Positions 16,852 to 25,613 of a stretch of 64,000 bases of DNA are shown here, piece after piece (the first letter of the stretch is position 1; each line of letters begins with the position of its first letter). The stretch covers positions 3,596,001 to 3,660,000 of the forward strand of contig OZ241979.1 in NCBI GenBank assembly GCA_965204235.1. Reading direction: 5' to 3'. The translations under genes and the position numbers were made by a program. This DNA comes from JAJDTQ01 sp965204235. Its GTDB lineage: Bacteria > Desulfobacterota > Binatia > UBA9968 > JAJDTQ01. The notes beneath the pieces were generated by a model. The model was not told the origin of the DNA and did no database searches. It was given only the letters and a program-made list of their open reading frames with translations.

Positions 16852-18039
16852 ATGAAGGCTCTCAGGCTATTGGCAGCGTCTCTTCCGGCGTTGCTGGCGT
16901 CAACCGGGATACTGTGGGCGGAGACCGTCAAGGTAGGCGTGATCCTTCCCTACTCGGGTCCCAACGCGCAACTGGGGCAACAGGTCGATCGGGGTTTCGA
17001 GCTCTACCGGAAGCTCCACGCCAACGAGGCCGGGGGACACGAGATCGAGGTCATCAAGCGGGACAGCACCGGGCCCAAGCCCGACGTGGCCAAGCGGCTG
17101 GCCACGGAGCTGATTACCCGGGACAAGGTGGACATACTCGCGGGGGTGGTCTATTCCAACAACGCCTTCGCGATCTCGGACGTGACCCGGAAGGCGAAAG
17201 TCCCGTTCCTGATCATGAACGCCGGGACCTCGGCCATCACCACCCGGTCTCCCTACACCGCCCGGGTGTCGTTCACCATGTGGCAGGCGGCGTACCCGCT
17301 GGGCCGCCACGCCTACGAGAAGATGAACATCCGCACCGCGGCCGTGGCGTACGCGAAGTATTCCCCGGGGATCGACAGCAAGACCGCCTTCACCGAGGCG
17401 TTTACCGCCGCGGGCGGCAAGGTGGTGGCCGACATACCGTTCCCGTTCCCGAAGATCCCGGACTTCACGCCGTTCCTCCAGCCGGTCAAGGACGCGGGGC
17501 CCGACGCGCTCTACGTATTCATCCCCGCGGGCAAGTGGGCCACCGGGGTGATGAAGACCTATGACGACCTCGGCATGAGGGCGGCGGGCATCGAGCTCAT
17601 CGGCCCGGGGGACATCACCCAGGACTCGGAGCTGCCCAACATGGGGGACGTTCCCCTGGGAGTGGTCACCATGCACCACTACTCCGCGGCCGCGGACCGG
17701 CCCGAGAACAAGGCGTTCGTGAAGGCCTGGAAGGATGCCTACGGCGCCGACAGCACGCCGGACTTCTTCGGCGTCCAGGGCTGGGACGGCATGGCGGCCA
17801 TCTTCGAGGCGGTGCGGCGGCTCGACGGCAGGATCGACGCGGACAAGACCCTGGCCGTGTGGAAGGGGTGGAAGTTCGACAGCCCCCGGGGTCCCATCAT
17901 GATCGACCCGGAGACCCGCGACATCGTGCAGAACCAGTACCTGCGCAAGGTCGAGAAGCGCGGCAACGCCCTCGCCAACGTCGAGACCGACACCCTGGAG
18001 ATGGTCAAGGATCCGTGGAAGCAGCTCGAGAAGAAGTGA
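16852..18039 (+). CDS. Branched-chain-amino-acid-type ABC transporter substrate-binding protein (LivJ-like)
   Basis: A 395-residue type I periplasmic binding protein. It has an N-terminal signal (MKALRLLAASLPALLASTGILWA), then the family opening ETVKVGVILPYSGPNAQLGQQVDRG, TLITRDKVDILAGVVYSNN-type and DFTPFLQPVKDAGPDALYVF segments. The family binds branched-chain amino acids, amides or aromatic acids. The ATG follows a strong AGGAGGT site. It is the first gene of a complete transporter set (binding protein, two permeases, two ATPases), so uptake rather than sensing is its role. The ligand cannot be read from the sequence. Confidence 0.95.
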   Translation: MKALRLLAASLPALLASTGILWAETVKVGVILPYSGPNAQLGQQVDRGFELYRKLHANEAGGHEIEVIKRDSTGPKPDVAKRLATELITRDKVDILAGVVYSNNAFAISDVTRKAKVPFLIMNAGTSAITTRSPYTARVSFTMWQAAYPLGRHAYEKMNIRTAAVAYAKYSPGIDSKTAFTEAFTAAGGKVVADIPFPFPKIPDFTPFLQPVKDAGPDALYVFIPAGKWATGVMKTYDDLGMRAAGIELIGPGDITQDSELPNMGDVPLGVVTMHHYSAAADRPENKAFVKAWKDAYGADSTPDFFGVQGWDGMAAIFEAVRRLDGRIDADKTLAVWKGWKFDSPRGPIMIDPETRDIVQNQYLRKVEKRGNALANVETDTLEMVKDPWKQLEKK

Positions 18040-18196
18040 CCGGAGGGCGGCGCTCCGTCCCGTGAAGGCGCGGGGCGGAGCGCCGGGAACCCCAGGTGCC
18101 CGCGCGTCGTCCGCCGCACCGGCGGCGAAGGGCGGGCGCCGGGCGCTTCCCGTGGCCCATGGCCCGGCCGCCTGACGGGTCCACAGGTCGTTTCCC

Positions 18197-19057
18197 GTGG
18201 TCAATTCCCTGGTCAGCATTGCGTTCGACGGTTTCGCGTTCGCAATGATCCTGTTCATCATCTCGGTGGGGCTGTCCGTGACCATGGGCCTCATGGGGTT
18301 CGTGAACCTGGCCCACGGGGTGTTCGCCATGCTCGGCGGGTACGTCGCGGTGTCCTTCATGCGGGAGTGGCACGCGCCGTTCCTGCCGGCCGTGTTGCTG
18401 GCCTGCGCCGCGGTGGCGCTGGTGAGCGTGGCGCTGGAGCGGTGCCTCTACCGCCGGTTCTACGGCGCCGACGAGCTGCAGCAGGTGCTGCTGACCATCG
18501 GCCTGGTGTTCATGGGCATCGCGGTCTGCACCTTCGTCTGGGGCCCGCTCAACGTGCAGCTCGACGTGCCGTCCTGGCTCAAGGGGCAGGTGGACCTGGG
18601 GTTCCGGCGGTTCCCCACCTACCGCACCTTCATCATACTGGTGAGCCTCGGGCTGATCGTCGCCCTCTGGTACGGGTTCGAGCGCACGCTGCTGGGCGCC
18701 AGGATCCGGGCCTCGGTGGACAACCGCCGCATGGCCGAGGCCGTCGGCATCAACATCCGTCGGCTGTTCACGCTGACGTTCGCGTTGGGGAGCGCGCTGG
18801 CCGCCCTGGGCGGCGCGCTGGGCGCGGAGATCCTCGGCCTCACCCCCACGTACGCGCTGGAGTACCTAGTCTATTTCCTCATCGTCGTGGCGGTGGGCGG
18901 CCTCGGCAGCCTGCGGGGGGCGTTCGCGGCGTCGCTCATCCTCGGCATCGTCGATACGGCCGGAAAGTATTTCCTGCCGGGCTTCGGCGCCTTCTTCCTG
19001 TTCGCGTTGACCATCGTCCTGCTGCTCTGGCGTCCGCAGGGGTTCTACGCCCGGTAG
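18197..19057 (+). CDS. livH: LivH-type ABC transporter permease
   Basis: A 286-residue permease with about eight hydrophobic segments. It contains LSVTMGLMGFVNLAHGVFAMLGGY near the N-terminus and the conserved VVAVGGLGSLRGAFAASLILGI loop near the C-terminus, both diagnostic of LivH-family permeases. It starts with GTG at 18197. The 157-base gap after the binding-protein gene holds no recognised gene. It forms the membrane channel with the LivM-like partner 37 bases downstream. Confidence 0.94.
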   Translation: MVNSLVSIAFDGFAFAMILFIISVGLSVTMGLMGFVNLAHGVFAMLGGYVAVSFMREWHAPFLPAVLLACAAVALVSVALERCLYRRFYGADELQQVLLTIGLVFMGIAVCTFVWGPLNVQLDVPSWLKGQVDLGFRRFPTYRTFIILVSLGLIVALWYGFERTLLGARIRASVDNRRMAEAVGINIRRLFTLTFALGSALAALGGALGAEILGLTPTYALEYLVYFLIVVAVGGLGSLRGAFAASLILGIVDTAGKYFLPGFGAFFLFALTIVLLLWRPQGFYAR

Positions 19058-19094
19058 CCGCGCGCCCCCGCCCGGAGTCGAAGCCTTCGCCCCG

Positions 19095-20069
19095 ATGGAA
19101 CCGCGGTCGCCGCAACGGACCCCAGCCTTCCGCTGGCCGGAACTGCTGCCCTGGCTGGCCGCGGGTCTGGGGTTCTTCGTGTTCCCCGACTACCTGCTGC
19201 TGGGGTCCCAGATCCTCATCATGGTGCTCTTCGCCATGTCCCTGGACCTGATCCTGGGCTATGCCGGAATCGTCTCCCTGGGCCATGCGGCGATGTTCGG
19301 CGCCGGCGCGTACACCGCCGGCATCCTGTCGGCGCACCTGGGCTGGAACGAGCCCGTGAGCGGGCTGCTGGCCGCGGGCGCCGCAGCCGGCGTGGTGGGC
19401 TTCGTGTGCGGCGCGGTCATACTCTACACCCGCGGGCTCACCCTGCTGATGCTCACCATGGCCGTCACCATCCTGCTGCAGGAGTTCGCCAACGAGCAGG
19501 AGCACTGGACCGGCGGCGACGACGGCCTCCGGGGCGTGGTCATGGATCCGCTGCTGGGGATCTTCGAGTTCGACCTCTACGGGCGCACCGCGTACCTGTA
19601 CGCGCTGGCGGTGCTGTTCGTGGTGTTCGTGGCGGCCCGCGCCATCGTGAACTCTTCCTTCGGCCAGTCGCTGCGGGGCATCCGGGAGAACGAGCGGCGC
19701 ATGCACGCCATCGGCGCCCCGGTGTACCGCCAGACGCTCCGCATCTACACCATCGCGGCCGTCATGGCCGGCATCGCCGGGGGCCTGCTGGCCCAGACCA
19801 CCGAGTTCGTGGCCCTGGACGTGCTCAGCTTCGAGCGCTCCGGCGACGTGATGATCATGTTGATCCTCGGCGGCGCCGGCCGGCTCTACGGCGCCTTCCT
19901 GGGAGCGCCGGTGTACATGATCCTGCAGGACCAGCTCGCCAGGCTCAGCCCGGAGTACTGGCTCTTCGGCATCGGCGCACTGCTGGTGGCGACCATCCTG
20001 TACGCGCCGGAAGGACTGTTGGGACTGTTGGAGCGTTTCGGCGTCCGCGCCGGACGGAGGACGCCGTGA
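19095..20069 (+). CDS. livM: LivM-type ABC transporter permease
   Basis: A 324-residue permease with about nine hydrophobic segments. LivM motifs include MSLDLILGYAGIVSLGHAAMFGAGAYTAG, the cytoplasmic loop SLRGIRENERRMHAIGAPV, which contacts the ATPase, and LILGGAGRLYGAFLGAPVY. The stop overlaps the GTG start of the ATPase gene (GTGA), so the genes are translationally coupled. Confidence 0.95.
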   Translation: MEPRSPQRTPAFRWPELLPWLAAGLGFFVFPDYLLLGSQILIMVLFAMSLDLILGYAGIVSLGHAAMFGAGAYTAGILSAHLGWNEPVSGLLAAGAAAGVVGFVCGAVILYTRGLTLLMLTMAVTILLQEFANEQEHWTGGDDGLRGVVMDPLLGIFEFDLYGRTAYLYALAVLFVVFVAARAIVNSSFGQSLRGIRENERRMHAIGAPVYRQTLRIYTIAAVMAGIAGGLLAQTTEFVALDVLSFERSGDVMIMLILGGAGRLYGAFLGAPVYMILQDQLARLSPEYWLFGIGALLVATILYAPEGLLGLLERFGVRAGRRTP

Positions 20070-20836
20070 CCGGGCCCCTGCTGGAGGTCCGCGGCCTGTC
20101 CAGGAGCTTCGGCGCCCTAGTGGTGGCGGAGCGCGTGTCGCTGGCTTTGCGGCCGGGCGCCCGCCACGCCCTCATCGGTCCCAACGGCGCGGGCAAGACC
20201 ACCCTGGTGAACCTCATCACCGGCGCCCTCGAACCCTCCGGCGGGTCGATCCTCCTCGGGGGCGACGACGTGACCCGCTGGTCCCAGGCGCGCCGGGTCA
20301 AGCACGGACTCGCCAGGACTTTCCAGATCAACACGCTCTTCCGCGGTCTCAGCGTGCTCGAGAACGTCTGCCTCGCGGTCAGCGAGCGGCGTTCCCTGTC
20401 GGCTCGACTATGGCGCCGGGCCGACGCCCGCGGCGACGTCCTCGCGGAGGGGATGGCGCTGCTCGCTTCCCTCGAGCTCGACGGCGACGCCCGCCGGCCG
20501 GTGCGGGAGCTTCCCTATGGCCGGCAACGGCTGGTGGAGCTGGCCATCGCCCTGGGCCTTCGTCCCAGGGTGCTGCTGCTCGACGAGCCCGCGGCCGGCG
20601 TCCCCTCCGCGGAGAGCCACGTGCTGCTGGATGCGGTGGAGGCGTTGCCCGAGTCCATGGCCGTGCTCATGATCGAGCACGACATGGACATCGTCTTCCG
20701 CTTTGCCCGGCGGGTGACCGTGCTGGTGTCCGGCGCGGTCCTCACGGAGGGCTCGCCCGCGGAGGTCGGCGCGGACGCGAGGGTGCGGGAGGTATATCTC
20801 GGCCAGGACGCCGGGCTTCACGGAGCAGGGGGTTGA
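20066..20836 (+). CDS. livG: LivG-type ABC transporter ATP-binding protein
   Basis: A 256-residue ATPase with Walker A GPNGAGKTT (38-46), Walker B VLLLDEP (about 169-175) and the switch histidine in MIEHDMD. The signature helix is degenerate, LPYGRQRLVE instead of LSGGQ, which is common in LivG subunits. The GTG start overlaps the permease stop, and its own stop overlaps the TTG start of the next ATPase. It pairs with that ATPase to energise the transporter. Confidence 0.94.
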   Translation: MTGPLLEVRGLSRSFGALVVAERVSLALRPGARHALIGPNGAGKTTLVNLITGALEPSGGSILLGGDDVTRWSQARRVKHGLARTFQINTLFRGLSVLENVCLAVSERRSLSARLWRRADARGDVLAEGMALLASLELDGDARRPVRELPYGRQRLVELAIALGLRPRVLLLDEPAAGVPSAESHVLLDAVEALPESMAVLMIEHDMDIVFRFARRVTVLVSGAVLTEGSPAEVGADARVREVYLGQDAGLHGAGG

Positions 20837-21552
20837 CCGCTCCGTCGTACAAGGCCCTCGACCTCGCCCGGGTGAGCGCCGGCTATGGCCGGACCGTGGT
20901 GCTGGAGGACATCGACCTCACCCTCGCCCGGGGTGAGCGGCTGAGCGTCATCGGCCGCAACGGCGTGGGCAAGACCACCCTGTTGGGAACGGTGATGGGC
21001 TACACCACGCTGCACGCGGGCCGCATCGAGCTGGCCGGCCGCGACATCTCCCACGCGAGGACCTACGACCGGGCGCGCGCGGGCCTGGGGCACGTTCCCC
21101 AGGAACGCGAGGTGTTCCCGTCCCTGACCGTGCACGAGAACTTGGCGGTGGCCCGGAGGCGCGGGGACTGGACCCTTGACGGGGTCTATGAGCTGTTCCC
21201 GCAACTGGCCGCGCGCGCGACCCACAAGGGGAGCCAGCTCTCCGGCGGCGAGCAGCAGATGCTGGCCATCGCCCGGGCGCTGGTGGGGAACCCCGCGGTG
21301 CTGCTCATGGACGAGCCCACGGAGGGGCTGGCGCCGGTCATCATCGAGCAACTGGTGGAGGCCATGCACACGCTGCGCTCCCAGGAGGGGCTCACCCTCG
21401 TGCTGGTGGAGCAGCACGCGGGCATCGCCCTGGAGTTCTCGGAACGGACCGTGGTCATGAACCGCGGCCGCATCGTCCATGACGGTCCCAGCACCGCCCT
21501 CGCCGCCGACCAGGCGCGGCTGAACGCGCTGGTGGGCGTGGCCGGGGAGTGA
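20833..21552 (+). CDS. livF: LivF-type ABC transporter ATP-binding protein
   Basis: A 239-residue ATPase with Walker A GRNGVGKTT (41-49), signature LSGGEQQM (136-143), Walker B VLLMDEP and the LivF-typical GLAPVIIEQLVEA and VEQHAGIAL. The start is a TTG at 20833 overlapping the previous stop (TTGA); any ATG lies within the domain. This is the last gene of the five-gene transporter operon and is followed by a dispersed repeat. Confidence 0.93.
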   Translation: MTAPSYKALDLARVSAGYGRTVVLEDIDLTLARGERLSVIGRNGVGKTTLLGTVMGYTTLHAGRIELAGRDISHARTYDRARAGLGHVPQEREVFPSLTVHENLAVARRRGDWTLDGVYELFPQLAARATHKGSQLSGGEQQMLAIARALVGNPAVLLMDEPTEGLAPVIIEQLVEAMHTLRSQEGLTLVLVEQHAGIALEFSERTVVMNRGRIVHDGPSTALAADQARLNALVGVAGE

Positions 21553-21574
21553 CGGTCGAGGGTCTCGAACCCGC

Positions 21575-21718
21575 GAAACTCTGAACGATTGTCCCAGTTC
21601 GTCCTGAGCGTAGCGAAGGGAAGTACTTCCGCTCATCATGAGCGTAGCGAAGCGAAGTCGAAGGACGCGCTTTCCCATCGGGAGAGACGCCTCAAGCCAG
21701 AATGGATCGGGGGGTTCC
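21575..21718 (+). repeat. Dispersed palindromic repeat, copy 2 (forward, expanded)
   Basis: Begins GAAACTCTGAACGATTG and ends AATGGATC...GGTTCC. The core with CCTGAGCGTAGCGAAG occurs about one and a half times, so this copy carries an internal duplication. Confidence 0.85.
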
Positions 21719-21842
21719 AATGGGTTCGAGAGATCGCTGAACGGGACGGTGGCCGTGTTGGACATTTCGCCGGTTTTGGTGTGTAATTCCACCCGTTGCG
21801 CCCGCGCCGTCCGGGACGCGGCGCCGGACCGGAGGAGACGCC

Positions 21843-23090
21843 ATGAAGAGCCCTGACGATGGAGAGAAGCTGGGCCGTCGAGAACTGCTGCGCCGGGGCG
21901 CCTTGGCCGGGGTGGCCGCGGGGCTCCTGCCCTTTGCAGGAAGCCGCGCGGCCCGAGCCGAGACCCGGGCCTCGGTCAAACGCTACGTCACGCTGGGCCG
22001 CACCGGAATGCGCATCTCCGACATCTCATTCGGGTCCAGCCGTCTCGACGACGGTGAGGAGCGCCTGGTCCTGGACGCCCTCGACCGGGGCATCAACTAC
22101 TTCGACACCGCGGAGAGCTACCGGGGCGGCGATTCCGAGACCACCATCGGCAACGCCCTCCGGGGCAAGCGGGACAAGGTCTTCATCGCGTCCAAGACCC
22201 ACACGAGCTCGACGGAAACCCGGGCGTCGATGATGCGGTCCCTCGAAGGCAGCCTCCGGCGGTTGCGGACGGACTACGTGGACGTTTACTTCACCCACGC
22301 GGTGAACCACGTGGGTCGGCTGGAGAACCCCGAGTGGAGCGAGTTCGTGGACCTGGCCAGGAGGCAGGGCAAGATCCGCTTCTCGGGGATGTCGGGCCAC
22401 GCGGGCCGGCTCATCGAGTGCCTGGACTACGCCCTGGACCGGGACATGGTGGACGTGGTGCTGGTGTCGTACAACTTCGGACAGGACCCGGCCTTCTACG
22501 AGCGCTTCACCCGGGGCTTCGATTTCCGGGCGCGTCAACCCGACCTCCCGCGGGTGCTCGAGAAGGCGAAGACCCGGAACGTGGGCGTCATCGCCATGAA
22601 GACCCTCATGGGAGCGCGTCTCAACGACATGCGGCCGTTCGAGAAGGATGGCGCCACCTATGCCCAGGCGGCGTTTCGGTGGGTGTTGTCCAACCCGGAC
22701 GTGCACGCGCTGATCATCTCCATGACCGATAGCGGGGTGCTCCGGGAGTATCTGGGAGCCTCCGGCTGGACCACCGCGGCCCGCGGCGACTTCGATCTGC
22801 TCGAGGGCTACGCACGCATGAACGGCGCCTCGTACTGCCGCCACGCGTGCAACGACTGCGAGGACGCCTGTCCCTACGGCGTCCCCATTGCCGACGTGCT
22901 GCGGACGCGCATGTACGCCCGGGACTACGGCGACGAGCGGCTGGCCCGGAGCGAATACGCCGCGCTCGGAGCGGGCGCGGCCGCCTGCCTGACTTGCCCG
23001 ACCCAGGCGTGCGCGGGTTCCTGCACCCACGGCCTGCCCGTGGAGAAGCTGCTGGCGCCGACGCATCGGCGGCTCACGCGAAACGCCTGA
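21843..23090 (+). CDS. Tat-exported aldo/keto reductase with C-terminal [4Fe-4S] ferredoxin-like domain
   Basis: A 415-residue protein in three parts. An N-terminal twin-arginine signal (GRRELLRRGALAGVAAGLL, Arg12-Arg13) ends near ARAE. An AKR barrel follows with a catalytic tetrad Asp88, Tyr93, Lys118 and His152 (NYFDTAESY, IASKTH, YFTHAVNH). A C-terminal region has two cysteine clusters, CRHACNDCEDACP (332, 336, 339, 343) and CLTCPTQACAGSC (382, 385, 390, 394). It is probably a folded, cofactor-loaded oxidoreductase exported to the periplasm. The substrate is unknown. Such Tat AKR-ferredoxin fusions are known in several phyla. Confidence 0.92.
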   Translation: MKSPDDGEKLGRRELLRRGALAGVAAGLLPFAGSRAARAETRASVKRYVTLGRTGMRISDISFGSSRLDDGEERLVLDALDRGINYFDTAESYRGGDSETTIGNALRGKRDKVFIASKTHTSSTETRASMMRSLEGSLRRLRTDYVDVYFTHAVNHVGRLENPEWSEFVDLARRQGKIRFSGMSGHAGRLIECLDYALDRDMVDVVLVSYNFGQDPAFYERFTRGFDFRARQPDLPRVLEKAKTRNVGVIAMKTLMGARLNDMRPFEKDGATYAQAAFRWVLSNPDVHALIISMTDSGVLREYLGASGWTTAARGDFDLLEGYARMNGASYCRHACNDCEDACPYGVPIADVLRTRMYARDYGDERLARSEYAALGAGAAACLTCPTQACAGSCTHGLPVEKLLAPTHRRLTRNA

Positions 23091-23158
23091 GCCGCGGGAG
23101 GCTCGGAAGACCACAGCCTCCGGCGCCCCTGACCGGGACCCGGTGCGGAGGCCGTCGA

Positions 23159-23253
23159 GGAACCTCTGAACGATTATCCCCGTTCGTCCCGAGCAAAGCC
23201 AATTGCCCCCGTTCGTCCTGAGCGTAGCGAAGCGAAGTCGAAGGACGCGCTTC
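23159..23253 (+). repeat. Dispersed palindromic repeat, copy 3 (forward, 3' truncated)
   Basis: Begins GGAACCTCTGAACGATT and contains two adjacent versions of the CCCCGTTCGTC core. The right end is lost after GACGCGCTTC. Confidence 0.8.
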
Positions 23254-23288
23254 AGACCGCTGCATCATCCACGAGAAGGCGTCGCCGA

Positions 23289-24326
23289 GTGACCTTGTGT
23301 CCCGTTCACCCCGAGCAGCGTGAAGCGGACCCCTCCGCGGGAGGTCCCGAGCGCAGCGACGCGCCCGCGGAAGGAAGTCCGGGGAAGCGCGGGAAGGTCG
23401 AAGTTCCTGGCTATGGCGGTTTGCCTGACGGCCCCATCGTCGTCACCGGGGCCAACGGCGTGTTGGGGGCCGCGCTGATCGGGCTTCTGGCCGCGCAGCC
23501 CGGAGCGCAGGTGCGTGCACTGGTCCGGGGACTGGAGCAGGCGGCCCGCCTGGAAGGGCTGCCGGTCAGGATCCTGCAAGTCGATTACCGGAGTCAGGGA
23601 ACCCTGGACGCCGCGGCGCAAGGGGCGGCGGTCATCGTCCATCTCGCCGGCGCCCTGCAACCGCGGCGCGGGGAGCGGCTTCACGACGCCAACGTCGAGA
23701 CCACGCGGCGTCTGGTCTCGGCCGGCAAGGCGTCCGGGGTCCGGCGGTTCGTCTATCTCAGCGCGCCGGGCGCAACTCCCGCCTCCCGGAACGAGTACCT
23801 GCGTTCCAAGGGCGTGGCCGAATCGTCGATACGGGAGGCGGGGTTTTGCGGGGTCGTCTTCCGGGTCCCGATGGTGCTGGGCCGGGGAACCCCTTCCATG
23901 CAGACCCTCATGGACTTGGCCCTCCGCTGGATGGCGCCGTTGGTGCGGGGCGGCAAGGTCCGCATACAACCGGTGGCGCTGGCGGACGTGACTCGCGGCG
24001 TCCGGTGGGCTCTGGGAGACCGGGCGCCGGTCCTCCGCACCCTGGATCTGGTGGGACCCGAGGTCCTGACCTACGTGGAGCTTCTCGGAAGGGTCGCGGA
24101 CCTGCTCGGCAGGTCGCCGCGGGTCCTGGGGGTGCCCGGGGTCCTGGCGGAGGTCGCCGCAAGGGTCGCCGGCCCTCTGGGGTCGAGCTGGAACTGGTCG
24201 TTCTTCGACACCCTCTTCCACGAGCGCCTGGGAGACCCCGCGGAGGCGCGAAGGCTGCTCCCGTTCCCGCTGACTCCGATGGACGGAGTGCTGCACGAGG
24301 TCCTGTCCGATGGCCATGGACGGTGA
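23289..24326 (+). CDS. NAD(P)-binding SDR / epimerase-family protein
   Basis: A protein of up to 345 residues. The Rossmann signature PIVVTGANGVLGAALIG starts near residue 49, followed by VIVHLAGALQP and a YLRSK (YxxxK) active-site-like motif, as in atypical extended SDRs (complex I NDUFA9-like/SDR_a5). The first about 48 residues are low-complexity and arginine-proline-rich, and lie directly after a dispersed repeat, so the true start is probably later, perhaps a TTG codon at LPDGPIVV. The C-terminal third has a helical membrane-proximal character. The stop overlaps the downstream flippase-like gene by 17 bases, suggesting a joint role in envelope lipid chemistry. Confidence 0.82.
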   Translation: MTLCPVHPEQREADPSAGGPERSDAPAEGSPGKRGKVEVPGYGGLPDGPIVVTGANGVLGAALIGLLAAQPGAQVRALVRGLEQAARLEGLPVRILQVDYRSQGTLDAAAQGAAVIVHLAGALQPRRGERLHDANVETTRRLVSAGKASGVRRFVYLSAPGATPASRNEYLRSKGVAESSIREAGFCGVVFRVPMVLGRGTPSMQTLMDLALRWMAPLVRGGKVRIQPVALADVTRGVRWALGDRAPVLRTLDLVGPEVLTYVELLGRVADLLGRSPRVLGVPGVLAEVAARVAGPLGSSWNWSFFDTLFHERLGDPAEARRLLPFPLTPMDGVLHEVLSDGHGR

Positions 24327-25323
24327 GCCGGGCGGCGCCTCGACTCCCGAAGCAACGGCGCCCCGGAAAGGGCCGAACGCCTGGGCGCGGCTGGTCCCCG
24401 CGGCGCTCACCGTCGCGGTCTTCGGCCTCATCTTCTGGCGCATTCCGTTCCACGAGTTCTGGCAGGCGGTTTCCGGCGCGCGGCTGTTGCCGTTCTTCGC
24501 CCTCATGGGTTCGTTCTCACTGTGCTTCTTCCTGGCGGACGCCGCGGTGCTCACTGCGCTGATCCGCTGGTTCCACGGGCCCATCCGCTACCGGGAGCTC
24601 TTGCCGGTGCGGGCCTCCACCTACATCGTCTCCATCATCAACACCCAGCTCGCCCAGGCCGCCCTCGCCCTCTACCTGAACCGGCGCTTCCGGACGCCCC
24701 TGGGCGAGGTCACCGGCACCGTGGTCCTGCTCATCCTGCTGGAGGCCACCAACCTGACGTTCTTCGCCACCATCGGGTCCGCAGCCTTTCCCGGCGGAGC
24801 GCCCGCAGTCTTCTTCGTGCTGCCGGCGCTGCTCGCCCTGACGTGGCTCGCGGTGACCCGCATGGCCCGGGGCGGGCTCGGCGCGTTGGGGCGAAGGGCC
24901 GGCGGCCACGTCCTCCTGTCCACGTTCGGCAAGGTCCGGTTGCGCCAGGGCTTGGCGATACTGGGGATCAAGGGATCGGTGTTCTTCCTCTCCCTGCTGG
25001 TGCACGCCCGGGCGCTCACGTTCTTCGGCGTCGAGGTCCCGGTGCTGCCGCTGCTGGCCTTCCTTCCCATCGTCTATCTCGTGGCCGCGTTGCCCGTCAC
25101 CGTGGCCCATCTCGGCACCTCCCAGGCCGCCTGGATCTTCTTCTTCGGCGGCTACGCCGCGGAAGCCGACCTGCTCGCCTACAGCCTCGCCGCACACCTG
25201 ACGTTCATGCTGGCCAACGGCGCCTTCGGCCTGGTCTTCCTGCCGCGGGTCTATGCCGATCTGTTCTCGAAGCGGGGAGGAACCCGGCCCTCTCCTGCCT
25301 CCGACCCCTTGGGGAACGTCTGA
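24310..25323 (+). CDS. Flippase-like / lysylphosphatidylglycerol synthase transmembrane-region protein
   Basis: A 337-residue integral membrane protein with about eight hydrophobic segments. It resembles the LPG synthase transmembrane family (formerly UPF0104), with a short cytoplasmic N-terminus, PFFALMGSFSLCFFLADAAVL and the conserved LPVTVAHLGTSQAAWIFFF segment near the end. Members of this family move or modify lipid-linked molecules; the cargo is unknown. Its start overlaps the SDR stop. It lacks the C-terminal synthase domain, so it is a stand-alone membrane part. Confidence 0.8.
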   Translation: MAMDGEPGGASTPEATAPRKGPNAWARLVPAALTVAVFGLIFWRIPFHEFWQAVSGARLLPFFALMGSFSLCFFLADAAVLTALIRWFHGPIRYRELLPVRASTYIVSIINTQLAQAALALYLNRRFRTPLGEVTGTVVLLILLEATNLTFFATIGSAAFPGGAPAVFFVLPALLALTWLAVTRMARGGLGALGRRAGGHVLLSTFGKVRLRQGLAILGIKGSVFFLSLLVHARALTFFGVEVPVLPLLAFLPIVYLVAALPVTVAHLGTSQAAWIFFFGGYAAEADLLAYSLAAHLTFMLANGAFGLVFLPRVYADLFSKRGGTRPSPASDPLGNV

Positions 25324-25394
25324 ACGGCGCCGGCCCGGGGAACGAAAGCGGCGCTTGCCCGCTTCGCCGCGGCATGATAGCGGATTGTGCAGAA

Positions 25395-25544
25395 GGAAAC
25401 CCTGGAGCATTGCCCCCGCTCTCTGAACGATTGCCCCGCTCTCTGGACCATTGCCCCGTTCATCCTGAGCGTAGCGAAGCGAAGTCGAAGGACGCGCTTT
25501 CCCATGTGGAGAGGCGCCTCGAGCCAGAATGGATCAGAGGTTCC
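25395..25544 (+). repeat. Dispersed palindromic repeat, copy 4 (forward)
   Basis: Begins GGAAACCCTGGAGCATTGCCC and ends GGATCAGAGGTTCC. Its left part is a threefold tandem of CTCTGAACGATTGCCCC-like units before the conserved core. It fills most of the 290-base gap before the ATPase gene. Confidence 0.85.
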
Positions 25545-25613
25545 AGAAGAGGGTTCGGACGCGGCAGATCGATTGCTGGCGGGTGGCGAGGATCTCTGCG
25601 CACCGCGGCTGAT

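Noticed and set aside
20066..20836. LivG treated as degraded because the LSGGQ motif is missing
   Set aside because: A degenerate LPYGxQR motif is common in LivG subunits and the other motifs are intact.
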